64,000 nucleotides of DNA. Origin: Paenibacillus sp. ACRRX. GTDB lineage: Bacteria > Bacillota > Bacilli > Paenibacillales > Paenibacillaceae. How positions within the stretch are numbered: position 1 is the first letter of the stretch; every line of letters starts with the position of its first letter. A program made the translations under genes and the position numbers. The stretch lies in assembly GCF_022346885.1 (NCBI RefSeq), contig NZ_JAKRNK010000005.1:62001-126000 (forward strand), written 5' to 3'. Below are positions 26,477 to 34,651 of the stretch, piece by piece. The notes under the pieces are model-generated. The model did not search any database, was not told the origin of the DNA, and saw only the letters and a program-made list of their open reading frames with translations.

Positions 26477-27321
26477 AAGAGCACCTGTTTGGCGGGTACT
26501 TGAACTTGTTCTAGATAAGCCAGCTCACGCTGATATTGCTCACGGGAAGGCAGGCCAAACCACTCTAACGTAACTGCCCCGTTATATCCGCTGTCGGAGG
26601 CGTACTGCATGATTGGCAGTATGTCAATTTGGCCTTGATAGAGCTCGGTCAGGTCCGAATAGTCACCCGCTGGATGGTACACGTTGGCAAATACGAACTG
26701 TGCTGTCCGCTTGCTCGCATTTTTTAGATGAATATGCTTAATGACAGGGAACCAACGCTGGATATAGTCGAGCGGATCAACTCCGAACTCCCAGACATGG
26801 TATACATCAAAGTTAAGACCGATCTGCTTCCAGCTTCTCGTTGTGATCGCCTTAACGAAGCGGTCTACGGCATCCGGCTGATCCAGGAGCGTACCGGGAT
26901 GCGTTTCAAACACGACCTGTACTTTCCTCTCGGCAGCCATATGCTCAAGCGTATCCAAGCGATCGAGCCACGCTTGCCAGACACTATCGTTTGCCTCCGC
27001 ACTTGACATTTGACCTGTAAACAGCCGAAGCACTGGAATATTTAATTGCTGGCATACCTCTAATTTATGTCTGAGCTGCTGCTGCCATTGATGCGTAGGC
27101 TGTGCCAGATCGGTCAAGTCCTGATATCCGCTTAATACACGTATAGGAAGCGCATCCTGTTGGCTGGATTGAAGATAGTCGAGGATGGCGTCAGCGTGCC
27201 GGGTCCAATGAGGCTCCCACAGCTCTATCCCTTGAAAGCCGGCATCTGCACCAAACTTCATCAGCTCGGCAAACGAGTGCAAATGGTAACGAAAAGAAAC
27301 GGTTGTCATCGTCCACTTCAT
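26473..27321 (-). CDS. AsbF-like 3-dehydroshikimate dehydratase
   Basis: This 282-residue TIM-barrel protein resembles AsbF of petrobactin synthesis along its whole length: VSFRYHLHSF, FQGIELWEPHW, FETHPGTLLDQPD, NFDVYHVWEFGVDPLDYIQ, HIHLKNASK, VFANVYHPAGD and LEWFGL. Four expected metal ligands are present as E139, D172, H198 and E253. AsbF converts 3-dehydroshikimate to 3,4-dihydroxybenzoate. No other petrobactin genes (AsbA/B synthetases) are here, so the catechol probably primes the adjacent ligase/ACP/ketosynthase system. A generic sugar-phosphate isomerase is the alternative, but the local matches favour AsbF. Confidence 0.8.
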   Translation of the reverse strand: MKWTMTTVSFRYHLHSFAELMKFGADAGFQGIELWEPHWTRHADAILDYLQSSQQDALPIRVLSGYQDLTDLAQPTHQWQQQLRHKLEVCQQLNIPVLRLFTGQMSSAEANDSVWQAWLDRLDTLEHMAAERKVQVVFETHPGTLLDQPDAVDRFVKAITTRSWKQIGLNFDVYHVWEFGVDPLDYIQRWFPVIKHIHLKNASKRTAQFVFANVYHPAGDYSDLTELYQGQIDILPIMQYASDSGYNGAVTLEWFGLPSREQYQRELAYLEQVQVPAKQVLL

Positions 27322-27563
27322 GTCTCAACACCTCTTAGTCTAAGATCGATATAGGTGGAAATCGAATGCATGCTTTCAAAATTAGTTAGGTCCTCTGTGC
27401 GGTAATCTATCTGAATCGCATAACGTTCTTCTAACTTCGTGATCAGCCAAATTAAGGACATCGAATCAAAATGAAGCGGATCATGCGCTCCTATTTCCTG
27501 ATCCAGACTTGAAAACAAATCGGACTCCGTTACCATCTGCCTGATCTCATCCAGAACGTTCAT
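27318..27563 (-). CDS. Acyl carrier protein
   Basis: An 81-residue acidic protein with the phosphopantetheine site S34 in DPLHFDSMSLIWLITKLEE. It starts 17 bases inside the AMP-ligase gene and ends by overlapping the AsbF-like gene, so the three are translationally coupled. By analogy with AsbC/AsbD it is probably the aryl carrier loaded by the ligase. It could also carry the growing chain; a second carrier protein is encoded at 30917-31183. Confidence 0.88.
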   Translation of the reverse strand: MNVLDEIRQMVTESDLFSSLDQEIGAHDPLHFDSMSLIWLITKLEERYAIQIDYRTEDLTNFESMHSISTYIDLRLRGVET

Positions 27564-28995
27564 AAGCTATCTCCTTCATCAATTGTCCTTTTAAAATTTT
27601 GCCTGCCGCCGAGGTAGGAATATGTTCAACAACCCGGAATTTACGTGGGATTTTGTAATCCGCCAAGTGCTGCTTTAACCAATGCGTAAGCTGTTCGAAA
27701 GACTGCCATTGTTCAGGTCCCCATACGATAAAAGCTTCCAGTATATGTCCATAAATCGGATGAGGAAGGGCTACTACGCAGCAATCGTGGATATCCGGAT
27801 GACCCCGCAGCGTATGCTCCACTTCCGTTATTTTTACTTTTAAACCGCCGATGCTAACAAGATCATTGGCACGTCCCGTAATGGTAAGCCAACATGAATC
27901 ATTCATTTCCACCACATCCTGCGTAAGCAAGATCCCTTCGGCAGGTTGAGCGGCGCTAGACGATGCTTTATCATGGGGTATCCAATTCTCCTGCTGTGTT
28001 ACATAAGGCGAACAAGGCAGTTGAATGCCTAATTGCTGCTCCTCATCAATCATCCATGACAGATGTGAGGCAATGCTGCCAACAGAGCCTGGCTGTAAGG
28101 CGCGAAAATCCACTGCAATGTAGCCGACTTCGCTCATGCCGTACTGCTGTCCGATGCCAACGTGCAGCTTGTCCTGATATTGCTGCAGCAGTTGTGCGGG
28201 AAGAGGCCCGCCTGAGCACAACATAAGCGGGAGCTTGCAAGGCAGCGCATGCCGTCGCTGCTCCAATTCGGTCAAGAGCAGCTGATAATGGAAGGCTACG
28301 CCGTACATATGCGTAATAGATTGCTCCGCTATGATATCTACGATAGCTCGCGGCTTGATCATTTCCGGGAATACGATCGTTCCGCCGCGTCTTAACGTAT
28401 GGACGACTGCGGACACCAGCCCAAACGTATGGCTGACAGGAACGAGGCAAAGTACACGTGCATGTTCATCCGGTGATCCATCTTCCTCGCTGTAGCTTGA
28501 CCACTCTGCCAGCAAAGCGGCACTGTCTCGTTTGATCAGTTTTGGAATCCCTGTTGATCCCGAAGAAAAAAGGACAAGCGCAGCGTGATTATGCTCTACT
28601 TCCTGTGCCGTGTTGCTGATAGGTGCTTCTTCCTCGTAGGAACAAGGGCGTACTTGGAAAGGCACATCCAATTGAAATGCAGGTGCTATACCCGCTCCTG
28701 CATCCGAACAAATGATAATATCCGGCCGATACTGCAGCAGACGCGCCTGCTTCTCTGCTTCTGTTAGTCGCTGATCCAGAATCATGATACACAGCTCACT
28801 GCCCCATGCAGCCAATGCCCATTCTAGGAACGTACCTGAATCTGGGAGGTCAAGAGCTACTTTCCCAGTCTTGCTGTCTAATGATTGCAGCAGCTCCATT
28901 TTATCGTTTACTGCGCTTTGCAATTCCGCATAACTTTGTGTCCAGCTTCCAATCTGAACTGCCGAATGATCATCATGCCGCGTCATGAGCTTCAT
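27547..28995 (-). CDS. AMP-dependent acyl/aryl-ACP ligase
   Basis: A member of the ANL superfamily with the P-loop LVLFSSGSTGIPKLIKRD, the GQQYGMSEVGYIAVD region, the hinge TGRANDLVSIGGLKV and the C-terminal catalytic lysine in TSAAGKILKGQ. I chose the ATG at 28995 because GGGGAG lies 9 bases upstream; this gives 482 residues. It activates a carboxylic acid as the adenylate and loads it on a thiol. With an AsbF-like enzyme and an ACP next door, 3,4-dihydroxybenzoate is the most likely acid, as for AsbC. Substrate specificity cannot be proved by reading. Confidence 0.85.
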   Translation of the reverse strand: MKLMTRHDDHSAVQIGSWTQSYAELQSAVNDKMELLQSLDSKTGKVALDLPDSGTFLEWALAAWGSELCIMILDQRLTEAEKQARLLQYRPDIIICSDAGAGIAPAFQLDVPFQVRPCSYEEEAPISNTAQEVEHNHAALVLFSSGSTGIPKLIKRDSAALLAEWSSYSEEDGSPDEHARVLCLVPVSHTFGLVSAVVHTLRRGGTIVFPEMIKPRAIVDIIAEQSITHMYGVAFHYQLLLTELEQRRHALPCKLPLMLCSGGPLPAQLLQQYQDKLHVGIGQQYGMSEVGYIAVDFRALQPGSVGSIASHLSWMIDEEQQLGIQLPCSPYVTQQENWIPHDKASSSAAQPAEGILLTQDVVEMNDSCWLTITGRANDLVSIGGLKVKITEVEHTLRGHPDIHDCCVVALPHPIYGHILEAFIVWGPEQWQSFEQLTHWLKQHLADYKIPRKFRVVEHIPTSAAGKILKGQLMKEIAYERSG

Positions 28996-29011
28996 TACGT
29001 TACACTCCCCT

Positions 29012-29719
29012 TTATGTCCAGAACTGTCGGGCCATTCCAACCCCGCGCTCAGGCTGAAGCTGATCGTAAAACTCCTGCACCGTGCATACGTTCGCTGCTC
29101 CCCGACCAGCAGCGTGCTCCTCAGATTCCATCACCCAGCTGACGATACCCCCTGCCAACTCTCGGGTAGGATTATCAGGGTGTGCTGCTTCGCGTGCCCA
29201 CTGTTTCGCTCGCAGTGAAGGTACATCGCATAACAAGATAAGCACGATATCCGCAAGGCCATCCTCCAGCCAGTCCGCAGCCTGCCGCAGTATAATCCCT
29301 ACTCCATCTGCCTGTGGGCTGGGACTTATGCAGGTCATGGGACCATATACGGACAATTCTTTATTAACAAAACCAAGAATCGAGCTAGGAACGATCTGCG
29401 GAAACATGATGGGGCTGACCTTTTTGCCTGCCAGCAAATCCTGCCATTGCTCTTCCTCTGTCATCGCATCGATAAACATACTGCCTAGAATGATCCCTTT
29501 ACGAGTGCCTGAGATCTCTGGTCCGGCAAAGCCAGATTGGGTTGAGACTTGTGTTGCACTTGTATAAATAAGCGGGCTGAACGGTGAACGAATAAATCCT
29601 CTTAATGCGCCTGTATCCAGCACCCCCGTCTGTTGATGCAGGCCTGTAATACAATAGCGAGCATTGAACTCTTTTAGCTGTTCGTCGTTCAAAAATGAGG
29701 TTCGTTTTGCCTTAGTCAT
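29012..29719 (-). CDS. Short, cysteine-less ketosynthase partner (chain-length-factor-like)
   Basis: A 235-residue N-terminal ketosynthase-like protein. Where the ketosynthase has SNACVASANAI, this protein has SPSPQADGVGI, so the active-site Cys is replaced, most simply by Q136 as in chain length factors. The thiolase C-terminal half with its two histidines is absent. Short partners of this kind accompany the ketosynthase in aryl polyene clusters. Its start overlaps the ketosynthase stop by four bases, which fits a heterodimer made in equal amounts. Confidence 0.8.
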   Translation of the reverse strand: MTKAKRTSFLNDEQLKEFNARYCITGLHQQTGVLDTGALRGFIRSPFSPLIYTSATQVSTQSGFAGPEISGTRKGIILGSMFIDAMTEEEQWQDLLAGKKVSPIMFPQIVPSSILGFVNKELSVYGPMTCISPSPQADGVGIILRQAADWLEDGLADIVLILLCDVPSLRAKQWAREAAHPDNPTRELAGGIVSWVMESEEHAAGRGAANVCTVQEFYDQLQPERGVGMARQFWT

Positions 29720-30924
29720 TCATCCTTCCCCCTCCCCAAAATCAAGGAGCAGTTGTTCCCGCCAAATGCACTAGAATTGGACATCACAATTTGAAGCGGC
29801 GCTGCTCTGACACCCTCTGTCACGTAGTCCAGATCTAGCGTGGGGTCTGGCGTGCCATAGTTGGCTGTCGGCGGAATCCGCTGATCCATAAGCGCCAATA
29901 TGCCGATGACAGCTTCTACAGCTCCTGTTGCTTCCAGCATGTGTCCTGTCGTTGATTTGGTGGAACTAACAGGAATCTGATAGGCTTCCTTGCCAAACAC
30001 CTGCTTCACGGCTTTTGTCTCACTGCGGTCGTTCAGCGGCGTACCTGTCCCATGTGCATTGATATAATCGATGTCCGCAGGGGATAAATTGGCGCTGCGC
30101 AGAGCAGCCTGCATCGCTCTGGCCAGACCGTTTCCTTCTGGGTGCGGCTGAGTTACGTGGAATCCATCCGCGCTTATACCCCAGCCTAATAGTTCAGCAA
30201 GCGGCTTGGCCTGCCTTTGCCGTGCGTGTTCGCGTGTCTCCAGCAGGAGCATAGCTGCCCCGTCGCTAATTAATAAGCCATCGCGCTCAAGCGAGAAAGG
30301 ACGCACGACTCCACTCGCCATCGCACGATTGGAATCAAAGTTGTTAAACACAAACGGATTCAAAATATGAATCCCGCCAACCAAGGCACACGATGCTCTG
30401 CCTTTGCGGATCTGATCATAACCGTAGCCAATCGCATTTGCCGATGCTACGCAGGCATTGGAAAATGCGATGTGGACATTCGTGGAACCAATGTACGCTG
30501 CCGCCTCTTCTGCAGCGCGGAAAGGATCACGTTGACGAATGAACGAATCATCTACGGCAGCTTGCAGTCCCGAATTGCCGCTCGTCTTTCTGCCGTATTG
30601 AGCGCTATAATAAGACTCTAGACTGACACCTTCCCCCACATTACCGATCGCCACCACAGCATCTTTCAGCAGCTCTCGATCCTTCATCCGATCCAGCCCT
30701 GCCATTGCCAATGCTTCGTCAATGCAATACCTGCTGAAGGCACGGAATGTGCGATCCTTAACTTTTAATTCGCCACCTCTCTTTGCATGATTCAATGCAG
30801 TTGAGAAGCTTTCGATGTCAGTGAAGCCGTGCCGTCCTGCAAACGTGTGACTGCGTATCGCCTCTATCCCTTTGCCAAACGGTGTAATAACACCTAAGCC
30901 CGTAATGACTACGGATTTATCCAT
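29716..30924 (-). CDS. FabF-like beta-ketoacyl-ACP synthase
   Basis: The 402-residue condensing enzyme has the full catalytic set: C158 (SNACVAS), H291 (INAHGTGTPLND), K323 (SSTKSTTGH) and H328. It extends a carrier-bound acyl chain with malonyl-ACP. It is coupled to the cysteine-less partner that follows, and its start overlaps an ACP gene by 8 bases. This arrangement, with ligase, dehydratase and two ACPs, matches type II aryl-polyene-like systems rather than housekeeping fatty acid synthesis. Confidence 0.9.
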   Translation of the reverse strand: MDKSVVITGLGVITPFGKGIEAIRSHTFAGRHGFTDIESFSTALNHAKRGGELKVKDRTFRAFSRYCIDEALAMAGLDRMKDRELLKDAVVAIGNVGEGVSLESYYSAQYGRKTSGNSGLQAAVDDSFIRQRDPFRAAEEAAAYIGSTNVHIAFSNACVASANAIGYGYDQIRKGRASCALVGGIHILNPFVFNNFDSNRAMASGVVRPFSLERDGLLISDGAAMLLLETREHARQRQAKPLAELLGWGISADGFHVTQPHPEGNGLARAMQAALRSANLSPADIDYINAHGTGTPLNDRSETKAVKQVFGKEAYQIPVSSTKSTTGHMLEATGAVEAVIGILALMDQRIPPTANYGTPDPTLDLDYVTEGVRAAPLQIVMSNSSAFGGNNCSLILGRGKDE

Positions 30925-31183
30925 GAGCTACTGTCCGTTCTTCAAAATAAGCACACAACTCATGCAAGTTCATTCGGCCGATCCGCTCGATATCATCGTC
31001 AGGCACTTTTGTATCGTATTTATCCTCCAGATTGACGATTAACTCAAACATCGAGATCGAATCCAATTGAAATACCGTCTCCACAGCACCCTCTGTATCA
31101 ATCACTTCCGGAATGGCGATATTCATTTTCTCTTGGCAAATTCCCGCAATAAAGTTCTTTAATCCATCCACCTTTGCTATCAT
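30917..31183 (-). CDS. Acyl carrier protein
   Basis: An 88-residue protein with the phosphopantetheine serine S42 in FQLDSISMFELIVNLEDKY. Two ATGs are close together (31189 and 31183); the second has better spacing (8 bases) from AGGGGG. It is the first gene of the tightly packed run towards the ketosynthase, which it overlaps by 8 bases. It is the likely carrier for chain extension. Confidence 0.88.
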   Translation of the reverse strand: MIAKVDGLKNFIAGICQEKMNIAIPEVIDTEGAVETVFQLDSISMFELIVNLEDKYDTKVPDDDIERIGRMNLHELCAYFEERTVAHG

Positions 31184-31286
31184 CCACATATCCCCCTAAT
31201 GTAAGATTGCTGACATTCCACACTCGATCGTCGCCATGTCAATCCACTTCAATTCATTTACCGTGATCCTCGTTATCCGTTCACTT

Positions 31287-32783
31287 TCAATGAACCTCTA
31301 TCGATTCCCCAATAACCTTCTTCTCAGGCCTAATGTCTACCAAATGAATAGGAATGTTCAATTCACTGCATAACTGCGTAATGTCCTGAGCTGATGACCA
31401 ATAATTGCGCTCCTTCAAATGCCCTTTTCTCAAACCTGAAGAGACGATGTAAATATCCGGCTGAAAACGTGCTAGCACGGATGGAACGTCTATCTTATTT
31501 TGCTCTGCCAGCGTCTCGCTCGCCCATGCTGGCATATGATCATCCCCATGAACCCATACCAACTGCCGAGTAATGCGATGTAATTCCTGCAGCAATATAC
31601 GCTGCATATAAGGGTGAAACACGCGAATGTAATCCGACATAATAACAACATCAAAATATTGATCCGTAAAAGGCGTATCACATCCAATCAAATTGAATGT
31701 TTCTCGATCGCCCAACTCCTTCATGAACTGCTCATAGCCCTTCTTGCGATGGGTAAATACATGAGTCGTATTAAGCTCCTTCGCGATGGCTGGCAGCTCA
31801 ATACCAAGTAATAAGGACTTGCTTGTACCACTTACATGGTTGTCTCTAATCTCTTTGAGGGTTAGTGGTGAAACTTTATTGGCAGGCCATATGTGTGTGA
31901 GGTCTAGCTGATGCATCTTTTCGAGTACAGGCCCAATAAGCAGTCCCTGATAATAGACAAACAGCTCTGTTTCCATGCAGTAGTGCTTGCGGTGCATCCG
32001 AATGCGGTTATTTCGATCGGACAACATTTTTTGTTCGGTTAGCGAAGTCGGATGAGGCAGATGAAGCGCATAAGCTTGTCTCTCACCACGGAACGATGCG
32101 CCGGCAAGATACAGCCGATACGCAAATTCGATATCCTCTGTTCCCCAGCCCATAAACGTGTCGTCAAATCCATTTACTTGTCTCGCTAACGATGCAGGTA
32201 CAGTGATTGCACCTGCTAGCCCGAACTCCCACGGGGCTGGCAAGCCATCAAGCCGATCCCGCAGCATATTAAACGTAGGCTCCCGAAAATCTTGCCAGAT
32301 GGAGGCGTCTTTATTGTGTTCCACCCATTGCTGAAAGTTATAGGGATTTAAATTTTCAATCGCGCTTAAACCATTGCGATCTGTATCCAAAGGAACACCA
32401 TAGATCACGTGCAGCAGAACCACACGGGAAACAGCAGGTGTCTGGGTAGCGTACCGAGCAGCAATCCCTTTTGCAAAAGTAGACGGCACAACAATACCCG
32501 CATCTAAAAAGCAAATGAGATCTCCACTAGCTTGTTCAAGTCCTTTATTTCTTGCTCTGGCGCGATTCGACAGTTCATCCCTTGGACGGAACACATAAAG
32601 AAAAGTCTGAAACTGATCACGAAACGATTCCACCGCTTCCTTTGTTCCATCCGATGAGCCGTCATCCACGACGATTACTTCCATTTCAAGCTCTTGATCA
32701 AGCTGCTGTGAAGCTAAAAAGGTCAAGCCTTGAACCAAGTGAGGAGCCGAGTTATACGAAGGAATAACAAAAGATATTTTCAC
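31287..32783 (-). CDS. GT2 glycosyltransferase with a C-terminal second domain
   Basis: The N-terminal 280 residues form a GT-A family 2 enzyme: ISFVIPSYNSAPHLV, VIVVDDGSSDGT, ICFLDAGIVV and the galactosyltransferase-type GWGTEDIEFAYRL. The last 200 residues are different and carry DQYFDVVIMSDYIRVFHP and LLQELHRITRQLVWV, resembling the end of a class I methyltransferase fold, although no clear SAM glycine loop is visible. A GTG at 32783 preceded by GGGGGG is the preferred start. It is separated by 103 bases from the ACP gene on the same strand and is probably part of the cluster. Confidence 0.75.
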   Translation of the reverse strand: MKISFVIPSYNSAPHLVQGLTFLASQQLDQELEMEVIVVDDGSSDGTKEAVESFRDQFQTFLYVFRPRDELSNRARARNKGLEQASGDLICFLDAGIVVPSTFAKGIAARYATQTPAVSRVVLLHVIYGVPLDTDRNGLSAIENLNPYNFQQWVEHNKDASIWQDFREPTFNMLRDRLDGLPAPWEFGLAGAITVPASLARQVNGFDDTFMGWGTEDIEFAYRLYLAGASFRGERQAYALHLPHPTSLTEQKMLSDRNNRIRMHRKHYCMETELFVYYQGLLIGPVLEKMHQLDLTHIWPANKVSPLTLKEIRDNHVSGTSKSLLLGIELPAIAKELNTTHVFTHRKKGYEQFMKELGDRETFNLIGCDTPFTDQYFDVVIMSDYIRVFHPYMQRILLQELHRITRQLVWVHGDDHMPAWASETLAEQNKIDVPSVLARFQPDIYIVSSGLRKGHLKERNYWSSAQDITQLCSELNIPIHLVDIRPEKKVIGESIEVH

Positions 32784-33205
32784 AAAATCCCCCCTACCCC
32801 GAATAAATGGCAGGAAACGAGCCTGGAAGAATGCCCGGGCGTGTATCATATTGTAAGATCATGACATTTCATTTCCTAAAATCAGGATAACACTGCTCCT
32901 TTCATCTCGGGAGGGTGAAAAAATTTAACCCTTGCACTTTTTGATAATGCTGGTTATGTAGGAGCAGCAGTTTTGAACCTCGGTCAATAGAGCGGTGCTT
33001 GGAATAGAAATGTTGATCCTGTGTGAAGAGCGATTTGGGGGCTGCGCAGTTTAAAGCGCTGTTTATGGATACAAAATATATGAGTAATGGTTATCGTTAA
33101 CATAACTAAATATAGCTATATCAATGGTATTCGTCCCATTCGAAAACGATTATAAAATATGTTTTACTATACATATACATACACTAGACTAAGGAGAACC
33201 TCATC
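32784..33205. other. Gene-free interval between cluster and esterase gene
   Basis: This 420-base gap separates the divergent cluster and esterase genes and should hold both promoters. AT-rich segments are present near 32868-32880 and 33150-33175, but I find no convincing -35/-10 pair, no long inverted repeat and no small gene. Confidence 0.4.
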
Positions 33206-34231
33206 ATGATTAGCAAAAAGTCAAAAAGGTTTATCATGGGCTCAGTAGTATTCCTTATCGTACTGCTGCTGCTTCCCGTTATCGTCGTTAATGTGACACC
33301 TTCACTGACAGCTCTGTATGTCAGACATTTATTTAAGGAACCGATTGCTACGACGCCCCCAGGCTATGATCAATACAGCAGTAAAGTGGCCGTTCATAAG
33401 GACCTAACCTATCCTTCACAGTATAAAAACAATACGTTCAATATTTATATGCCTAAAGCTGCTGAATCGAAGCCGAAACCACTCCCTACTATTATTTGGG
33501 TACATGGTGGAGCCTTTGTCGGTGGAGACAAAGATCAGATTGATATTTACTCCACTGTGTTAGCCAGCCAGGGCTACATCGTGCTGAATATGAATTATGA
33601 GCTTGCTCCTGAGGCGACCTATCCAGCACCAGTCGTGCAGCTGGATGAATTTTATCGGCATATAGAGGCTATACACACAAAGTATCCAATCGATGTGCAT
33701 CAGTTATTTTTTGCTGGTGATTCAGCTGGGGCCCAAATTGTAAGCAGCTACGTTACCATCCAAACGAATTCCGAATTGGCAAACAAGATGGGATTGGAAC
33801 AGGTTGTTCCCAAAAACTCGCTCAAAGGGGTGTTATTGTATTGCGGACCTTACAATATTGAGAAGTTTAACAAGCCTAACCAATCAGCAGTGATCCGTTT
33901 TGCACTTAATCAGATTGCATGGAGTTATTTAGGAACTAAAAATTGGCAGGAAACAGAAGAAGCCAACTTGGTTTCGGTTGTTCATCATGTGAATGAGCAG
34001 TTTCCACCAGCGTTTATTACCGATGGAAATAAAGGCTCATTTGAGGACCAAGGCAAAGAGCTTGCTGCCAAATTGGTAGCGCAGCAAGTAGAGGTTGACA
34101 CCCTTTTCTTCGCAAAGGATGTGTATGAGACAGGGCACGAATTCCAATTTAAGCTGGATACGCCACCCGGGCAGCAAGCGCTGCAAGCAACATTAGCTTT
34201 CTTGCAAAAGCACGTGGCACAAGCAAAATGA
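33206..34231 (+). CDS. Membrane-anchored alpha/beta hydrolase (HSL/BD-FAE-type esterase)
   Basis: An N-terminal helix (FIMGSVVFLIVLLLLPVIVV) anchors a 300-residue hydrolase. The oxyanion-hole motif is WVHGGAFVGG and the nucleophile is in FAGDSAGAQ. The aspartate is probably in ITDGNKGSFED and the histidine in YETGHEFQF. Likely substrates are short-chain or acylated-sugar esters at the outer membrane face. The ATG follows AAGGAG. It is divergent from the biosynthetic cluster and ends in a strong terminator, so any link to the cluster product is only positional. Confidence 0.82.
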   Translation: MISKKSKRFIMGSVVFLIVLLLLPVIVVNVTPSLTALYVRHLFKEPIATTPPGYDQYSSKVAVHKDLTYPSQYKNNTFNIYMPKAAESKPKPLPTIIWVHGGAFVGGDKDQIDIYSTVLASQGYIVLNMNYELAPEATYPAPVVQLDEFYRHIEAIHTKYPIDVHQLFFAGDSAGAQIVSSYVTIQTNSELANKMGLEQVVPKNSLKGVLLYCGPYNIEKFNKPNQSAVIRFALNQIAWSYLGTKNWQETEEANLVSVVHHVNEQFPPAFITDGNKGSFEDQGKELAAKLVAQQVEVDTLFFAKDVYETGHEFQFKLDTPPGQQALQATLAFLQKHVAQAK

Positions 34232-34304
34232 ATGGATTAGAACGAAGTGTCGATGTTTAATTTATTCATAGTTATGCCATATCCACATTCATGAAATCAA
34301 AACG

Positions 34305-34344
34305 AAACCCCATCTTCGTGTATATTACGAGGTGGGGTTTATTT
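34305..34344 (+). terminator. Terminator after the esterase gene
   Basis: AAACCCCA and TGGGGTTT form the stem base, extended by CTTCGT/ACGAGG, with ATTTC after the stem. Confidence 0.75.
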
Positions 34345-34651
34345 CTGCTGGAACCGTATGCTTAAATCCTCCGCTACACCTTTTACCGTCATCATCCAGC
34401 ACCACCTTACATCTCTAATCATCTAAACATCCTACCATACTTCCTAGCTCTCTCGCTGGCGTCAGTCTAGTAGTTATCTCTCACTTGACATGTTATCGAT
34501 AGATATAGCTACTATACGATTTCTTTAACAACTTCGACAGTATCTGTCATTCTATCCTATGTGTATGCGATTTGATTTATGATACCATTCGAGGTGAATC
34601 TACTATATGCATAGTATGATTACATTTCTATACCATTGGAGGGAATAATCG
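34345..34651. promoter_or_regulatory. Upstream region of the MepA-like gene
   Basis: This gene-free 307-base stretch contains TTGACA at 34485-34490 and TACTAT at 34510-34515, 19 bases apart, a weak sigma-A-like pair. Nothing else is recognised. Confidence 0.3.
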
